A DNA stretch of 64,000 nt from Arenibacter sp. 6A1 (GCF_012272855.1 NZ_JAAXCQ010000005.1:214990-278989), one strand, 5' to 3'; positions 26,515 to 34,776 are shown, counted from the stretch's first letter. Notes: generated from the letters alone by a model not told the origin. Numbers and translations: made by a program.

Positions 26515-26605
26515 TTGTACGCATCCCTTGGCAGCATTACCTGCCCAGGTTCCTTGGGTGTAATCTCAGCCTACCTACGTAAGCACCCCTTTGAGACGGC
26601 GCAAA
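26515..26605 (-). ncRNA. TPP riboswitch (THI element)
   Basis: Read on the minus strand, the segment contains in order GGGGTGC, GCTGAGATTACACCC, GAACCTG, GCAGGTAATGCTGCC and AAGGGA. These are the conserved P2/J blocks, the CUGAGA thi-box core and the P4/P5 pyrophosphate-sensing region of the TPP riboswitch. GGGGTG pairs with the CACCC of the core, and GGCAG pairs with CTGCC. It lies about 110 bases before the receptor start codon. The P1 ends are not precisely defined. I see no clear terminator, so the control may act on translation. Confidence 0.93.
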
Positions 26606-26726
26606 TTTACGCCCAGACTTTTACATTTCATAGTAAAACCAGACAAATAATTAACGTTTAATTATAGGCCATAAAATAAGCAAATACGTACTTTAGTTTG
26701 GCGTTCGACTATCTTTTGAGCAAACC

Positions 26727-29183
26727 ATGAAAAAAAGCAGATTCACACTTAAAATAATGCTGAGCTATCTCATATTAGCAGCATTGGCTTTGGTGGTAGG
26801 GTATTTTATAATTTCCGAGATCCGAGTATATGTTTCTACCGATATTTCTTATAAAAACGACACCAAACTACTAAAAACCGGTACAATACTCACGCAATTA
26901 CATGAAGCCGAAAGCCTTTCCAAAATAGCCTTACAGAATAAAAGCTCCAAAGATTTTTCTAACTACACCCAAAAAATAGATTCCATTTTTGTGGCCTTGG
27001 ACAGCCTTAAAAAGTTTACTAGCAACGATGACCAAAAAAGCATGCTCGACAGCGTACAACTGTTATTGCAAAAAAAGGTCATCAACAGCAATGAGCTTCG
27101 TCTCTTAAAGGCAAAAATCGACGCCAATAGTTCTATAGACGATGCCCTTAAGGGGTTTAATATGATGGAGGAATCCTTGGGAAAAATAAGTCCGGAGAGC
27201 CTTGCCCCCGACTATTACGACCTTCCTGTGGAGGCGCAAACCACTCTTAAAAAATGGGCCGATTACCTCAGTGAAAATGTCCCCAAAGACTCCACCACTC
27301 CCATAGGCGTAGATTCGGTATTGACGGCCTCTAAAACCTTATTGACGGAAGCAAAAAAAAGCAGCATGAAAACGCTGCGGTCTTTGGCCGAAAAAGAATG
27401 GGCCCTCAATAGGACCGATTTGGAACTCTCCCAACAATTGCGAAATATTATTGCCGCTTTTGAACAGGAAATAATCCTAAAAACCTATACCGACAATATC
27501 AACAAACAAACGGCCCTGACCAGAAGTATCCGCTTGGCCGGCATTGCCGCCATCCTAGGCTTTATAGTGGTGGCTCTTTTTACATTTTTGATTACCAAAG
27601 ATTATTGGAAGGTACAACGCTATAGGCAACAGTTAGAAAAGGAAAAGAAATTCTCGGAATCACTTTTAAAAAGCAGGGAGCAATTAATCTCTATGGTCAG
27701 CCACGACCTGAGGACTCCCTTGAACACTATTACCGGCTATTCCGAGCTTTTAGAAGGCACTCCTATCACTGAAAAGCAGTTTTCTTATGTACACCAGATT
27801 AAATCGGCCTCTCATTATGTCGATAGCTTGGTAAACGACCTATTGGATTTCTCCAAATTAGAGGCCGGAAAAATAAAGGTTGAAAACCGTCCCTTTGTGC
27901 TCTCGGAACTTATTAGGAATACCGGAGAAAATATAGCGGAGATCTATAGCGAAAAAAACATCCCCTTAATTTTTGAAATCGATGAACGCTTGGACCGTGC
28001 CGTTATGGGCGACGCCTTCCGTGTACGCCAGGTATTGAGCAACCTTATCAGTAACGCCTATAAATTTACACACATTGGCAGCATCGGAATACAGGCCGAG
28101 GTTGCCGAGGAAACACCGACCCATTACCATACTGTTATTGCGATAAGCGACTCTGGCATCGGTATAAAAAAGGAAAGGCAAGAACAGATTTTTAAAGAGT
28201 TTACCCAAGCCGATGACCATACCGACAAAAAATATGGAGGGTATGGCCTAGGCCTTACCATCTCTAAAAAACTTACAGCCCTATTAAATGGGAAAATTTC
28301 TGTGAGCAGCGAAGAAGACAAAGGCAGTACTTTTACCATAAACATACCATTTGAAATATCGAATATACCGATCCCGCCTAGGGACGAGATAGCCTTGACC
28401 CCCAAAAAAGCTTTATCGCTTCTTATTATCGACGATGATATTGCCATGCTAAAACTACTAAAAGAGGTATGCCATTCCCTTGGAATAACCGCACATACTT
28501 ACAATACTTTTAACGCTATAAAAAAGGAAAGTCCTCTAGGTTACCATATGGTTTTGACCGATATACAAATGCCCGATTTAAGTGGTTTTCAAGTATTGGA
28601 ACGGTTACAAAATAGCGGGTATATGCATTACAAGCAACAACCTATTGTTGCGATGACAGGGAGAAAGGATTTAGAAAAAAAGGTGTATTCGGAAGCCGGA
28701 TTCGCCGATATTCTTCAAAAACCATTTACGAAGACCAGCCTTTTAAAGGTGTTGCAAGGTCAATTTCCAGAGGCCATCCATGACAAGGAAGTACCGAAAA
28801 CAGAAACGATCCCGGTATCGGGCTCCCATTTGTTTAGCTTAGAGATTATCAATTCCTTTTTAGGGAACAATAAGCTTGCCGTAGCAGAGGTACTACAAAC
28901 ATTTAAGGCCGATACCCTTACCAATATGGAGGGACTAAGCATGGCTGTAGCACAAATGAATACTCAGGAAATAAATGCTATTTCCCATAGAATGCTCCCC
29001 ATGTTCCGCCAATTAAAATCCGCGGATATTGTACCCATTCTGGAAGAATTGGAACTGTTAGCAGAAAACGATATGACCGAAAAAGCCATAAAGCTTTCTT
29101 TTGCCGATTTAAAAAATAAGGTTACGGTCCTCTTATTAGCGATAAAATCTTATCTGGCTAAAGATCCAAATTATAGAGATTAA
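26727..29183 (+). CDS. hybrid sensor histidine kinase (HisKA-HATPase-REC-Hpt)
   Basis: The 818-residue protein has a first membrane helix (about 10-30), a helical extracytoplasmic sensor of about 230 residues, a second helix (about 265-288), a coiled coil, the phospho-acceptor box MVSHDLRTPLNTITGYSELL (His near 327), an HATPase domain (NLISNAYKFT, DSGIGIKKE, GYGLGLTISKKL), a receiver (LLIIDDDIAM at 565, phospho-Asp in VLTDIQMPDLSGFQVL near 608) and a C-terminal Hpt-like domain with ISHRMLPMF (His near 752). This is a full phosphorelay in one chain. The convergent NtrC-type regulator overlaps its 3' end by 26 bases and is the likely partner. Confidence 0.93.
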   Translation: MKKSRFTLKIMLSYLILAALALVVGYFIISEIRVYVSTDISYKNDTKLLKTGTILTQLHEAESLSKIALQNKSSKDFSNYTQKIDSIFVALDSLKKFTSNDDQKSMLDSVQLLLQKKVINSNELRLLKAKIDANSSIDDALKGFNMMEESLGKISPESLAPDYYDLPVEAQTTLKKWADYLSENVPKDSTTPIGVDSVLTASKTLLTEAKKSSMKTLRSLAEKEWALNRTDLELSQQLRNIIAAFEQEIILKTYTDNINKQTALTRSIRLAGIAAILGFIVVALFTFLITKDYWKVQRYRQQLEKEKKFSESLLKSREQLISMVSHDLRTPLNTITGYSELLEGTPITEKQFSYVHQIKSASHYVDSLVNDLLDFSKLEAGKIKVENRPFVLSELIRNTGENIAEIYSEKNIPLIFEIDERLDRAVMGDAFRVRQVLSNLISNAYKFTHIGSIGIQAEVAEETPTHYHTVIAISDSGIGIKKERQEQIFKEFTQADDHTDKKYGGYGLGLTISKKLTALLNGKISVSSEEDKGSTFTINIPFEISNIPIPPRDEIALTPKKALSLLIIDDDIAMLKLLKEVCHSLGITAHTYNTFNAIKKESPLGYHMVLTDIQMPDLSGFQVLERLQNSGYMHYKQQPIVAMTGRKDLEKKVYSEAGFADILQKPFTKTSLLKVLQGQFPEAIHDKEVPKTETIPVSGSHLFSLEIINSFLGNNKLAVAEVLQTFKADTLTNMEGLSMAVAQMNTQEINAISHRMLPMFRQLKSADIVPILEELELLAENDMTEKAIKLSFADLKNKVTVLLLAIKSYLAKDPNYRD

Positions 29184-30516
29184 TCTTATTGTAGAGGGTC
29201 TTCCTGGTAATCTGCAGTAATTTTGCTGCCTTGGATTTATTAAAATTAGATTTTTTAAGTGCCTTTACAATTTGCTCCTTTTCATAATCGGCTTTGGAAA
29301 AATCTTCGATATCGGCAATAATTTCCTTGACTTTGAACACTTCTTTTGGCAAGGCCTCTTTTGCTACATAATCGCCAGTACTCAGCAATACTGCCCTTTT
29401 TATGACATTCTGAAGTTCTCTAAGGTTTCCTGGCCAATGATATTGTTTAAAAATATCCAAGACCTCTTCGGAAAACCCTTTAATATTTTTGTTCAGGGCT
29501 TTATTTGCCTTCGCCAAAAAATAATCGGCAAAGAGCAATAGGTCTTCAAAACGGTCTTCTAGAGAGGGTATTTCTACTGAAAATTCGTTGATCCTATGGT
29601 AAAGATCTTCTCTAAAAGTACCTTTTTCTACCGCTGCGGTCAGGTCTTCATTGGTGGCCGTAATAATGCGAACATCGACGGGGATTTCTTTGGTACTCCC
29701 TACCCTTTTAATTTTTCGTTCCTGCAGCGCCCTTAACAATTGAATTTGATTTTCATAGGAGAGGTTTCCTATTTCATCTAAAAAGAGTGTTCCGCGGTTG
29801 GCCGCTTCAAAATGTCCTATTTTGTCTTCCACGGCGCCGGTAAAACTGCCCTTAATATGCCCAAAAAACTCACTGGTTGCTATTTCTTTGGGTATGGCGC
29901 CACAGTCTACCGCTACAAAACTATAGCCTTTACGTTGACTGTTATCATGAATGGCCTTGGCTGTCACCTCTTTTCCGGTTCCGCTTTCTCCGGTTATTAA
30001 AACCGACATATCTGTAGGGGCTACCAATTTAATATACTCCTGCAGCTTTTTGGAAGCTTCACTACTCCCAGTCACTACGCCACTACTTAGACCCTGTGAA
30101 GCAGTATTGTTCTTGGCAGTTGGTTTTGGAGCCTCAGGCACAGCATGTACTTGCTTCTTTTCAGATAAGGCACTATTTATTTGCATTAAAATCTCGTCCG
30201 GAGTAAAGGGTTTTGAGATATAATCATAGGCCCCTTTTTTCATGGCATTTACCGCGGTGCCTACGGCGGCATAGCCGGTCATCACGATGACCTGGGTTTT
30301 GGGGTTAATAGCAAGTATTTCGGACAATAATTCTAAGCCGTCGTAATTGGGAAGACGTAAATCTGTCAATACTAAATTATAAGCTGTGGCCTTAAATTTA
30401 ATTTTAGCATCCTCAGCAGTAAAACTAGTATCTACATCAAAGCCATTTTTGGTCAAAAACTTTTGGAGCATTTGACAAAAAGCGGCGTCATCTTCGATAA
30501 TAAGGATCTTAGGCAT
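29158..30516 (-). CDS. sigma-54-dependent response regulator, NtrC type
   Basis: The 452-residue protein has a receiver (MPKILIIEDDAAFCQML, phospho-Asp in LVLTDLRLPNYDG near 53), a sigma-54 AAA+ domain with Walker A GESGTGKE (about residue 172), the sigma-54 contact loop as GSFTGA in FGHIKGSFTGAV, Walker B GTLFLDEIGNL, arginine-finger region FREDLYHRINEFSVEIP, and a Fis-type helix-turn-helix at the end (FNKSKAAKLLQITRKTLYNKI). I start at the MPKILIIEDD methionine. An upstream in-frame start at 30558 adds 14 odd residues. Promoters next door have matching -24/-12 elements and a dyad site. Confidence 0.95.
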   Translation of the reverse strand: MPKILIIEDDAAFCQMLQKFLTKNGFDVDTSFTAEDAKIKFKATAYNLVLTDLRLPNYDGLELLSEILAINPKTQVIVMTGYAAVGTAVNAMKKGAYDYISKPFTPDEILMQINSALSEKKQVHAVPEAPKPTAKNNTASQGLSSGVVTGSSEASKKLQEYIKLVAPTDMSVLITGESGTGKEVTAKAIHDNSQRKGYSFVAVDCGAIPKEIATSEFFGHIKGSFTGAVEDKIGHFEAANRGTLFLDEIGNLSYENQIQLLRALQERKIKRVGSTKEIPVDVRIITATNEDLTAAVEKGTFREDLYHRINEFSVEIPSLEDRFEDLLLFADYFLAKANKALNKNIKGFSEEVLDIFKQYHWPGNLRELQNVIKRAVLLSTGDYVAKEALPKEVFKVKEIIADIEDFSKADYEKEQIVKALKKSNFNKSKAAKLLQITRKTLYNKINLYNLDL

Positions 30517-30590
30517 ACAATCTTTCTTAGGCATTGATATTATTAGTAAAAATACCACATGAAAGCTATTTGTATTTAAAAATTATCATA

Positions 30591-30629
30591 AAAAAAGCAG
30601 GTAAACGATGAATCGGTTACCTGCTTTTT
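30591..30629 (-). terminator. terminator of PepSY-like gene 1
   Basis: AAAAAAGCAGGTAA pairs with TTACCTGCTTTTT, with CGAT/ATCG inside. It is about 35 bases past the stop. Confidence 0.9.
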
Positions 30630-30663
30630 CAACATATTAGAGACTTTAATGCCTCCCATGTTA

Positions 30664-30975
30664 TTATTCTTCAATCCAATTACCTTCTTTATCGGCAAAT
30701 AAGGTTGCTGAGGTACCATCTTCCTGAGCTACTTCTAATTTGAATTGCTCTTCTTCATTTACATATGCTTTTGAAATGGTCGCTGCCGGGTGATCTTTAG
30801 CTAGTGCATTGGTCACTGCTTCTGGCAAGGCACTTATTTCTATTTCGGAGTATTCGTCCTGTGCTACTACTTCGGTAGCAACTACAACTTCTGCTCCTTG
30901 TTCTGCCGTTGCTTCCTGAGCAAATCCGGTTAATGTTCCCAATGATACTACTGCTACAACAAATAATTTTTTCAT
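30664..30975 (-). CDS. small exported PepSY-like protein, paralogue 1
   Basis: The 103-residue protein has a signal peptide (MKKLFVVAVVSLGTLTGFAQE, cleavage near residue 20), an acidic linker, and one half PepSY-like domain (IEISALPEAVTNALAKDHP, ISKAYVNEEEQFKLEVA, ATLFADKEGNWIEE). Such periplasmic domains (PF11396-type, seen in BLIP-like and PepSY proteins) are thought to inhibit or sense envelope enzymes. The function here is unknown. It has its own sigma-54-like promoter and upstream dyad, and lies next to the NtrC-type regulator. Confidence 0.85.
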   Translation of the reverse strand: MKKLFVVAVVSLGTLTGFAQEATAEQGAEVVVATEVVAQDEYSEIEISALPEAVTNALAKDHPAATISKAYVNEEEQFKLEVAQEDGTSATLFADKEGNWIEE

Positions 30976-31012
30976 GATTCTTTTATTTAATGATTACACT
31001 TGTTATAGCTAT

Positions 31013-31029
31013 TGAAAATATAATACCAA
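31013..31029 (-). promoter_or_regulatory. sigma-54-like promoter of PepSY-like gene 1
   Basis: The minus strand reads TTGGTATTATATTTTCA. GG and the downstream C sit at the spacing of the consensus TGGCACG-N4-TTGC. The -12 G is T. The expected start of transcription is about 26 bases before the ATG. The same sequence is kept at paralogue 2. Confidence 0.65.
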
Positions 31030-31133
31030 GATTGATCATTGCTTCAAATATCTGCTCATCCCCCTTATACAGCCGCCTTAGCTGTTTTTAATCAAATAAG
31101 ATCATTGTGTATTTTTGAGTAGTTGCCCCCCGT

Positions 31134-31154
31134 AGTGTATAATCGTTATACACT
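31134..31154. promoter_or_regulatory. dyad site upstream of PepSY-like gene 1 (candidate regulator-binding site)
   Basis: Left arm AGTGTATAAT and right arm GTTATACACT flank one central base. One position next to the centre breaks the symmetry. The centre is 118 bp from the -24 GG, a typical position for an NtrC-type enhancer. A further half-site-like TGTGTATTT lies about 27 bases closer to the gene. Confidence 0.7.
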
Positions 31155-31388
31155 ATGTACTTATAGCACTTTACTAAAAAAAGGGATAATGGATATTCTA
31201 AACTTCCATCTGATTCCTAAAACACCCACAAGGATCAGTAAGCTATCCGTATATTCAAAGGCCTTTTATGGCGATAAAAAGAATACGTTCTCTTTAGTTA
31301 TAAAGTAGCAAAAAAGGATAGTATTATTGTAGAAGTCTAAATTTTAGAATCTTACATGAAAGCTATCGGTATTTAAAAATTACTATAA

Positions 31389-31427
31389 AAAAAAGCAGGT
31401 AACCGATGAATCGGTTACCTGCTTTTT
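31389..31427 (-). terminator. terminator of PepSY-like gene 2
   Basis: AAAAAGCAGGTAACCGAT pairs perfectly with ATCGGTTACCTGCTTTTT around a two-base loop. Confidence 0.9.
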
Positions 31428-31461
31428 CAACATATTAGAGACTTAAATGCCTCCCATGTTA

Positions 31462-31764
31462 TTATTCTTCAATCCAATTACCTTGTTTATCGGCAAATAA
31501 GGTTGCTGAGGTACCATCCTCAAGAGCTACCTCTAATTTAAACTGCTCTTCTTTATTTACAAATGCTTTTGAAATTGTAGCTGTTGGATGCGCTGTTGCA
31601 AAGGCTTTGGTTACTGCTTCTGGCAAGGCACTTATTTCTATTTCGGAGTATTCGTCCTGTGCTACCATCTCAGTCGCCACTACAGCTTCTGCTGTCTCTA
31701 CTTCCTGAGCAAATCCGGTTAATGTTCCCAATGATACTACTGCTATAACAAATAATTTTTTCAT
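31462..31764 (-). CDS. small exported PepSY-like protein, paralogue 2
   Basis: The 100-residue protein is nearly the same as paralogue 1: signal peptide MKKLFVIAVVSLGTLTGFAQE, acidic linker, and a C-terminal half PepSY-like domain ending LFADKQGNWIEE. Differences cluster in the linker and at the exposed positions KAFVNKEEQ and AFATAHPTA. It has its own promoter, dyad and terminator, so it is an independent unit rather than an operon member. Confidence 0.85.
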   Translation of the reverse strand: MKKLFVIAVVSLGTLTGFAQEVETAEAVVATEMVAQDEYSEIEISALPEAVTKAFATAHPTATISKAFVNKEEQFKLEVALEDGTSATLFADKQGNWIEE

Positions 31765-31802
31765 GATTCTTTTATTTTAATGATTAAACTTGTTATACCT
31801 AT

Positions 31803-31819
31803 TGAAAATATAATACCAA
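31803..31819 (-). promoter_or_regulatory. sigma-54-like promoter of PepSY-like gene 2
   Basis: TTGGTATTATATTTTCA, identical to the element of gene 1, 39 bases before the ATG. Confidence 0.65.
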
Positions 31820-31924
31820 GATTGATCATTGCTTAAAAAAACCATTCAACCCCCTGTATATAGGAGACTTAGCAATTTTCACTAAAATAAAAGTACTGTG
31901 TATTTCTGAGTAGTGGACTCCAAT

Positions 31925-31945
31925 AGTGTGTAATCATTACACACT
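31925..31945. promoter_or_regulatory. dyad site upstream of PepSY-like gene 2
   Basis: A perfect palindrome: AGTGTGTAAT, one C, ATTACACACT. Its centre is 119 bp from the -24 GG. Confidence 0.75.
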
Positions 31946-32182
31946 TTTTTCCTGCAACACTCCCTAAGAAAAAGAATGGAGGCTGTTATAAACTCACCTT
32001 TGGATTCCTAAAACAGCCACAAGAGAAGTATCCTGTGAGCATAGAAAAAGGTCTTTTAAGGCGTTTAAATACATTTGTACTCATTAGCTATAAAGTTCCA
32101 AGTAGCATAATACTATTGTAGCGTTCCAAATTTTAGAGACCTACCAGAAAGCTAGCGGGATTTAAAAAATATCATAATAAAA

Positions 32183-32220
32183 AAAAATCCCGTAAACGAG
32201 TGCTCGTTTACGGGATTTTT
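32183..32220 (-). terminator. terminator of PepSY-like gene 3
   Basis: AAAAATCCCGTAAACGAG pairs with CTCGTTTACGGGATTTTT. The stem differs from those of paralogues 1 and 2 at many positions, but both arms changed together. Confidence 0.9.
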
Positions 32221-32256
32221 CAACTAATCGGAGGCATATAAATGCCCAATTTGTTA

Positions 32257-32556
32257 TTATTCTTCTATCCAATTACCATTTTTATCGGCAATAAAACTAG
32301 CAGAAGTACCATCTTCTAGTGCTAGATCTACTTTATATTGTTCTTTTTTGTTTACGTATGCTTTTGAAATGCTCGCTGATGGGAAATTTGTTGCTACTGC
32401 CTTGGTTACTGCTTCTGGCAGGTCACTGATTTCTATTTGAGAGAATTCGTCCTGTGAAACTACCTCAGTGGCCACAACGGTTTCTGTTTCTACTTCCTGA
32501 GCAAATGCGGTCAATGATCCCAATGATACTACTGCTACAATAAATAATTTTTTCAT
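32257..32556 (-). CDS. small exported PepSY-like protein, paralogue 3
   Basis: The 99-residue protein has a signal peptide (MKKLFIVAVVSLGSLTAFAQE), a shorter acidic linker and the half PepSY-like domain (IEISDLPEAVTKAVATNFP, ISKAYVNKKEQYKVDLA, SFIADKNGNWIEE). It is the most divergent of the three tandem copies and its promoter spacer and dyad also differ most. It is probably the oldest copy or the one under least gene conversion. Confidence 0.85.
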   Translation of the reverse strand: MKKLFIVAVVSLGSLTAFAQEVETETVVATEVVSQDEFSQIEISDLPEAVTKAVATNFPSASISKAYVNKKEQYKVDLALEDGTSASFIADKNGNWIEE

Positions 32557-32593
32557 GATTCGTATATTTAATAGTTAAACCTGTAATACCTAT

Positions 32594-32610
32594 TGAAAAA
32601 ACAATACCAA
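32594..32610 (-). promoter_or_regulatory. sigma-54-like promoter of PepSY-like gene 3
   Basis: TTGGTATTGTTTTTTCA. The -24 and -12 blocks are kept while the spacer has changed, which supports function. Confidence 0.65.
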
Positions 32611-32715
32611 GATTGGGGCTGGTTTAAAAGAACCGCCTAACCCCTTATTTATAAGGGATATAATGATTTTATAAAGAATAAACGAATTGTAAAAAAGTGG
32701 GTATACGGCCGTAAA

Positions 32716-32736
32716 ACTGTGTAAAATCTACACACT
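32716..32736. promoter_or_regulatory. dyad site upstream of PepSY-like gene 3
   Basis: Outer arms TGTGTA and TACACA are kept while the centre (AAATC) differs. The match to the common 21-bp pattern is about 17 positions. The centre is 119 bp from the -24 GG. Confidence 0.6.
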
Positions 32737-32795
32737 TTTTAGGCATACATTGCCCTAGAAGAAAAAAGGACAAGGTGTTGGGAATGCTGATATTT

Positions 32796-32875
32796 GCGTT
32801 AGGGACCGCAGCGGCATCCCCGCAGCGGAGCAAGGGATATAGCGAAGGCCCCGCCCGACGTAGGAGGGAACGCCC
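32796..32875 (-). repeat. REP-like palindromic element, copy 2
   Basis: Same 80-base element as at 17432 and in the same orientation, with GCGTTAGGGA and CGGCATCCCCGCAGCGGAGC on the plus strand. It lies between the PepSY-like cluster and the RNase G gene. Confidence 0.9.
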
Positions 32876-33017
32876 AAAATAATATTACAGGTGTTATGGA
32901 TATTTTTAATGTTTATGGAGCACGCAATACATAGCGTCCTTTTTTTATAGCCCCATAGGTAGGAAGACGGAAATCCGCGGAAATAAAACACCTCATTGTC
33001 AGTTCTGTATGGCGCAA

Positions 33018-33052
33018 AAAAAAAGCGATCCCCTTTTAGGAAATCGCTTTTT
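33018..33052 (-). terminator. terminator downstream of the RNase G gene
   Basis: AAAAAGCGATCC pairs with GGAAATCGCTTTTT (one bulge), just past the stop. Confidence 0.85.
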
Positions 33053-33060
33053 AAAATTTT

Positions 33061-34608
33061 TTAATATATTGTTTTACCGTCATTGTCTTTAAAACGGTAT
33101 TCGAGATATGTATAAGCATCTCTCGGTTGTATTTTAACCCATTTCTTATGTTCCATAAACCATTTAAATCTAATGGAAGGGAAGCCTGAGGTTAAATAGG
33201 CTGCAATAAAAGGATGAATGTTTAAAGTAATTCCATTATCCTTAGCCGGACCTTTTAAAAGTTTTTCAAGATCGGCAATTATCTTGTCTATAAGAACAAT
33301 TGGGGCTTCTACCTCTTGGCTAGTGCCGTTAGGATTTTCCTCACTTGTTTTAATGTTCATTTCGGGCCTTACCCGTTGTCTTGTAATTTGTATAAGCCCA
33401 AACTTACTCGGAGGCAGTATTTTATGTTTGGCTCTATCGTCTTTCATTTCATCCCTAAGATGATCAAAAAGCTTTTTTCTATGCTCGCCTTTGCCCATAT
33501 CGATAAAATCGACTACGATAATTCCTCCCATATCGCGTAAGCGTAATTGCCTGGCAATTTCTGTGGCGGCCAATAAATTTACTTCAAGGGCTGTGTCTTC
33601 CTGATTTTTGGCCTTATTGGAACGATTCCCGCTGTTGACGTCTATTACGTGTAAGGCTTCGGTATGTTCAATAATTAAATAGGCTCCTTTACTCATGGAA
33701 GCAGTACGCCCAAAAGAAGTTTTAATCTGTCGTTCTATCCCAAATTTTTCAAAAATGGGAACGGAAGAATTATACAACTTTACAATAGATTCTTTTTCCG
33801 GTGCAATTTCATGCACGTAATCTTTAATTTGCTCATAAAGCGTTTCGTCATCTACATGAATCCCTGTATAGGAATCATTAAATACATCTCTAAGGATCGA
33901 TGAAGCTCTATTGAGTTCTACCAATACTTTGGATGGATGCGGTGCTTTTTGGAGCTTTTTACACATTACTGTCCATTTGTTCAGTAAATTCTGTAAATCT
34001 TTGTCTAATTCAGCTACTTTTTTTCCCTCTGCTACGGTTCGGATAATTACGCCAAACCCTTTAGGCTTAATACTTCTTACCAGTCTTTTTAACCTGTCTT
34101 TTTCTTCTTTACTCTCAATTTTTTGAGACACCGAAACACGGTCAGAAAAAGGGACCATTACCAAGTAGCGGCCGGCTATGGAAAGCTCGGAGCTAATTCG
34201 CGGTCCTTTCGTAGAAATGGGTTCTTTAACTATTTGAACCAATAGTGACTGGTTGACTTTAATAGCATCGCCGATGCTACCGTTTTTGTCAATATCTTCT
34301 TCAAACTGAAAATCTTTTAAAGAATAATCTTTTAATTTTCCAGTACTAACTTTTTTTATGAATTTCAACATTGAAGCTAGCTGCGGTCCTAAATCGTGGT
34401 AATGTAGAAAAGCATCTTTTTCATACCCTACATTTACGAACGCGGCATTGAGTCCAGTGACCGGCTTTCTTACCTTGGCAATTAAAATATCGCCGACGGC
34501 AAAGTCGTTACTATCTTCTTCTTTGTATAATTCAGTGAGTTTTCCATCCTTTAGCAGGGCAAAATCAACGGCTTCAGAACTAGATCTTACGATTAATTCT
34601 CTATTCAC
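33061..34608 (-). CDS. rng: ribonuclease E/G family endoribonuclease (RNase G type)
   Basis: It cleaves single-stranded RNA in mRNA decay and rRNA processing. I place the start at a GTG (VNRELIVRSSSEAVDF), which matches the family N-terminus. The longer frame to 34674 would translate the leader. The 515-residue protein has an S1 domain (GDILIAKVRKPVTGLNAAFVNVG), the RNase-E core with catalytic aspartates in HVIDVNSGNRS and GGIIVVDFIDM, and lacks a long C-terminal scaffold, hence G type. No CxxC zinc-link is evident. A 20-bp palindrome sits in the leader. Confidence 0.92.
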   Translation of the reverse strand: MNRELIVRSSSEAVDFALLKDGKLTELYKEEDSNDFAVGDILIAKVRKPVTGLNAAFVNVGYEKDAFLHYHDLGPQLASMLKFIKKVSTGKLKDYSLKDFQFEEDIDKNGSIGDAIKVNQSLLVQIVKEPISTKGPRISSELSIAGRYLVMVPFSDRVSVSQKIESKEEKDRLKRLVRSIKPKGFGVIIRTVAEGKKVAELDKDLQNLLNKWTVMCKKLQKAPHPSKVLVELNRASSILRDVFNDSYTGIHVDDETLYEQIKDYVHEIAPEKESIVKLYNSSVPIFEKFGIERQIKTSFGRTASMSKGAYLIIEHTEALHVIDVNSGNRSNKAKNQEDTALEVNLLAATEIARQLRLRDMGGIIVVDFIDMGKGEHRKKLFDHLRDEMKDDRAKHKILPPSKFGLIQITRQRVRPEMNIKTSEENPNGTSQEVEAPIVLIDKIIADLEKLLKGPAKDNGITLNIHPFIAAYLTSGFPSIRFKWFMEHKKWVKIQPRDAYTYLEYRFKDNDGKTIY

Positions 34609-34636
34609 CTGAATTAATTTATATTCACCCCTTGGT

Positions 34637-34656
34637 TCTCGATAGCTATCGAGAAG
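34637..34656. promoter_or_regulatory. perfect 20-bp palindrome in the RNase G leader
   Basis: TTCTCGATAG followed directly by its reverse complement, 29 bases upstream of the GTG start. As RNA it would fold into a hairpin, and as DNA it could be a dyad for a dimeric protein. Confidence 0.6.
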
Positions 34657-34743
34657 GGACAAATGATTAAACAATAAGTTGTACAGGTTGTTTTAAACCC
34701 GTGGAAATTCGGCTACGAATTTCTATGTCAAGGAACGTATAAA

Positions 34744-34776
34744 AAGAAAAAGTAGTTTTAAAAACTACTTTTTCTT
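34744..34776. terminator. terminator overlapping the end of the small basic protein gene
   Basis: A 16-bp perfect inverted repeat (AAGAAAAAGTAGTTTT, one A, and its complement) overlaps the last codons and stop of the gene at 34765. Confidence 0.75.

Larger units (their letters stand above)
30557..32745 (-). repeat. tandem triplication of a roughly 795-bp gene-plus-promoter unit
   Basis: Three units (about 30557-31353, 31354-32142, 32143-32745) each contain, in minus-strand order, an upstream dyad, a sigma-54-like promoter, a PepSY-like gene and a hairpin terminator. Gene starts are spaced 789 and 792 bases apart. The intergenic parts are also recognisably homologous, so whole transcription units were duplicated. 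Units 1 and 2 are closest to each other. Confidence 0.9.
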
